Source of the DNA: Roseibium sp.
Lineage (GTDB): Bacteria > Pseudomonadota > Alphaproteobacteria > Rhizobiales > Stappiaceae
Assembly: GCA_017643925.1 (NCBI GenBank)
Contig: JAEPML010000018.1
Coordinates: 27,943-91,942, forward strand
DNA length: 64,000 nucleotides
Reading direction: 5' to 3'
This document shows positions 62,859-64,000 of this stretch, piece after piece. The notes beneath the pieces are model-generated. The model was given only the letters and a program-made list of their open reading frames with translations. It searched no databases and was not told where the DNA came from. Position numbers and translations under genes: made by a program. Each line of letters begins with the position of its first letter. Within the stretch, counting starts at the first letter, position 1.

Positions 62859-63742
62859 TGGTGGTTCTCCTTCAGAAATTGAGAGACCAGGTTGCGTTCC
62901 GGTGTTCCGGATCGCCCCCCGGTGCGGGTGCATTTGAGGGCAGCTACAGCGCTGGCAAACCGGACGGCATCGTCCTCGGTCATGCCTTCGCCCAGAGCGA
63001 GCGCAAACGCGCCGTGCCAGACATCGCCGGCGCCCAGAGTGTCAACTGCGTCCACCTTGAACGCAGGAAAATGAAGAATTCCGTCGGGGCCGCCATAGCG
63101 CGTGCCATTGGCACCATCGGTCATGCACACCCAGTTGCCGCAACGGTTTGTCAGCGTAAGCAAGGCCTCGTCCGGATGCTGTCCCGGCATGGTCGCTTCC
63201 AGGCCCTGCCGGGAAAACGCGACATGAGACGCAATCTCGACAAGTCTCGGATCAATCGGCGCTTCGCCATCCAGAACGCCGGGAATCTTGCGGCTGCGGG
63301 CCAGTTCCAATCCTGCGAGCGCTGCCTCGGGTATCCTGGTATCAACCAGAACGGCATCAAGCTCCCCGATGCTGGCAAACGTGCCGACATCCAGCTGCAG
63401 CCCCTCGCCCCGGAAGTTCGCGATCTGGCGTTCTCCCTTGCCATCGATATAGACCGACGAATAGGAGGATCTTGCGCCCGCGGTCCTTGTCACGTGGGAG
63501 ACATCAACGCCTTCCTTGCGCAAGTCCGCGAGGATCGTGTCTCCGACAGAGTCGTCTCCCAGCTGCGCGCTCAACAGGACATCGCCACCGAGACGAGCAA
63601 TGGCGACGGCCGCATTTGCCGCGATGCCGCCACCGACCACCGCCGCGGTCTTGGCGACATATTTCTCGGCCCGGTCGGGCATTTCGTCGAATGTGAAGGT
63701 GAAATCGACCACAGCGGAGCCGATGCACAATACGCGGGTCAT
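62855..63742 (-). CDS. PfkB-family kinase, YihV-like (candidate 6-deoxy-6-sulfofructose kinase)
   Basis: The 295-residue sugar kinase has GGGIAANAAVAIARLG, the catalytic base Asp240 (DTLGAGDVWHGA) and the ending SAVAALKCTRTGGRSGTP. Compared by memory with E. coli YihV, whole stretches match (KYVA, VGGG, DxKGER, VAALKCTR.GGR.G.P), and the three residues reported to bind the sulfonate in YihV, Lys27, Asn109 and Arg138, are present here as Lys27, Asn109 and Arg136 (VLVDTR against VLADVR). This is the strongest single argument that the operon handles sulfoquinovose. It would phosphorylate sulfofructose with ATP. Confidence 0.88.
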   Translation of the reverse strand: MTRVLCIGSAVVDFTFTFDEMPDRAEKYVAKTAAVVGGGIAANAAVAIARLGGDVLLSAQLGDDSVGDTILADLRKEGVDVSHVTRTAGARSSYSSVYIDGKGERQIANFRGEGLQLDVGTFASIGELDAVLVDTRIPEAALAGLELARSRKIPGVLDGEAPIDPRLVEIASHVAFSRQGLEATMPGQHPDEALLTLTNRCGNWVCMTDGANGTRYGGPDGILHFPAFKVDAVDTLGAGDVWHGAFALALGEGMTEDDAVRFASAVAALKCTRTGGRSGTPERNLVSQFLKENHQ

Positions 63743-63842
63743 GAGAACACCAGGAAATTCCGCCAGGGGCCATTCGACCGCCCGAACAGGGCCCGTCGAA
63801 GATTTGCATTCAGCAGGGTCATTGCGTCTGTCAGAAGTTGAT

Positions 63843-63873
63843 GGTCCGGGGCGAATGTGACCCGCCCCGGACC
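63843..63873 (-). other. mRNA hairpin after the partial gene
   Basis: GGTCCGGGGCG and CGCCCCGGACC form a perfect eleven-base stem with a nine-base loop, nine bases after the stop of the gene entering from the right. No U-tract follows. Such structures often protect binding-protein mRNA inside transporter operons. Confidence 0.65.
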
Positions 63874-63881
63874 GGGTCGTC

Positions 63882-64000
63882 CTAGTTCAGGTCAGCGTTT
63901 CTCGCGCCGTTGATGTCTGTTTCGGCTGCAGCGACGGCCTCTTCGAGAGCGCCGAAGATTTCACCGCCACGGTTCACGTTTTCCTTGAACCAGTCATAGA
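63882..64000 (-). CDS. C-terminal end of a gene cut by the window edge (possible solute-binding protein)
   Basis: The last 38 codons read YDWFKENVNRGGEIFGALEE and on to a terminal ARNADLN before the TAG at 63882-63884. The helical, alanine-rich C-terminus and the strong hairpin just after the stop resemble ABC-transporter binding-protein genes, and the operon otherwise lacks an uptake system in view. Too little is present to name the family. Confidence 0.45.
   Translation of the reverse strand, partial: YDWFKENVNRGGEIFGALEEAVAAAETDINGARNADLN

Noticed and set aside
1..64000. CRISPR arrays, intact insertion sequences, prophage genes or rRNA
   Set aside because: No regularly spaced repeats, transposase, integrase, phage structural gene or rRNA segment was seen on either strand.

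Overview
The window looks like chromosome of a marine alphaproteobacterium. The C4-type 5-aminolevulinate synthase, the sox gene order, the GC-rich coding with AT-rich promoters and the marine-style catabolic operons suggest a Roseibium/Labrenzia-like member of the Stappiaceae. That placement is inference; nothing in the window proves the genus. The left edge is the 3' end of a tRNA gene. A degenerate second copy of the tRNA end near 1754 brackets a decayed alpha/beta-hydrolase gene, which suggests an old integration scar. A VOC-family gene, a short-chain dehydrogenase remnant and a Tat-exported amidohydrolase follow.

From about 5 to 22 kb lies a complete thiosulfate-oxidation (Sox) locus. 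Two metallo-beta-lactamase-fold genes read rightward. soxVW, soxXYZA, soxBCDEF, a DUF302 gene and a hemA copy read leftward. soxS, soxR and two YeeE/YedE (SoxT-type) sulfur transporters read rightward. Five copies of a palindrome ATTC-N8-GAAT (one with a single mismatch) sit in front of the transcription units and are proposed SoxR operators. A strong terminator separates soxA from soxB.

From 22 to 35 kb is a Lap/Bap-type surface adhesion system: a 1562-residue RTX adhesin with a TAAG cleavage motif, a LapG-type transglutaminase-like protease, a HlyD-family adaptor, a LapB-type ABC exporter, a TolC-family channel and an OmpA-like protein. No LapD is present. A small bitopic periplasmic-sensor protein sits where one might be expected. 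A few poorly characterised genes (pentapeptide protein, EamA transporter, small ORFs) follow up to 38.8 kb.

From 38.9 to 55.4 kb is a leftward, tightly overlapping catabolic operon: a sugar/polyol-type ABC transporter, five SnoaL/NTF2-fold proteins (one divergent), a HisD/HpsN-like dehydrogenase, GST, SDR, LacI regulator, double cupin, a zinc MetE-like protein resembling epoxyalkane:CoM transferase, an alpha/beta hydrolase and an RraA-like aldolase. Three near-identical LacI-type operators (arms TGCAT/ATGCA) control it. I do not recognise the substrate; this is the best candidate for an undescribed pathway.

From 56.9 kb to the right edge is a second leftward operon that reads as a sulfoglycolytic (sulfo-EMP-type) pathway: a YihV-like kinase keeping the K27/N109/R136 sulfosugar-binding positions, a YihT/LacD-type class I aldolase, a fucose/arabinose-isomerase-type isomerase, a Gfo/Idh protein that could be an NAD-dependent sulfoquinovosidase, an aldose epimerase and a GabD-like dehydrogenase suited to sulfolactaldehyde. 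The end of a likely solute-binding protein gene is cut by the window edge. Inorganic sulfur oxidation and sulfonate-sugar catabolism therefore sit within one window.
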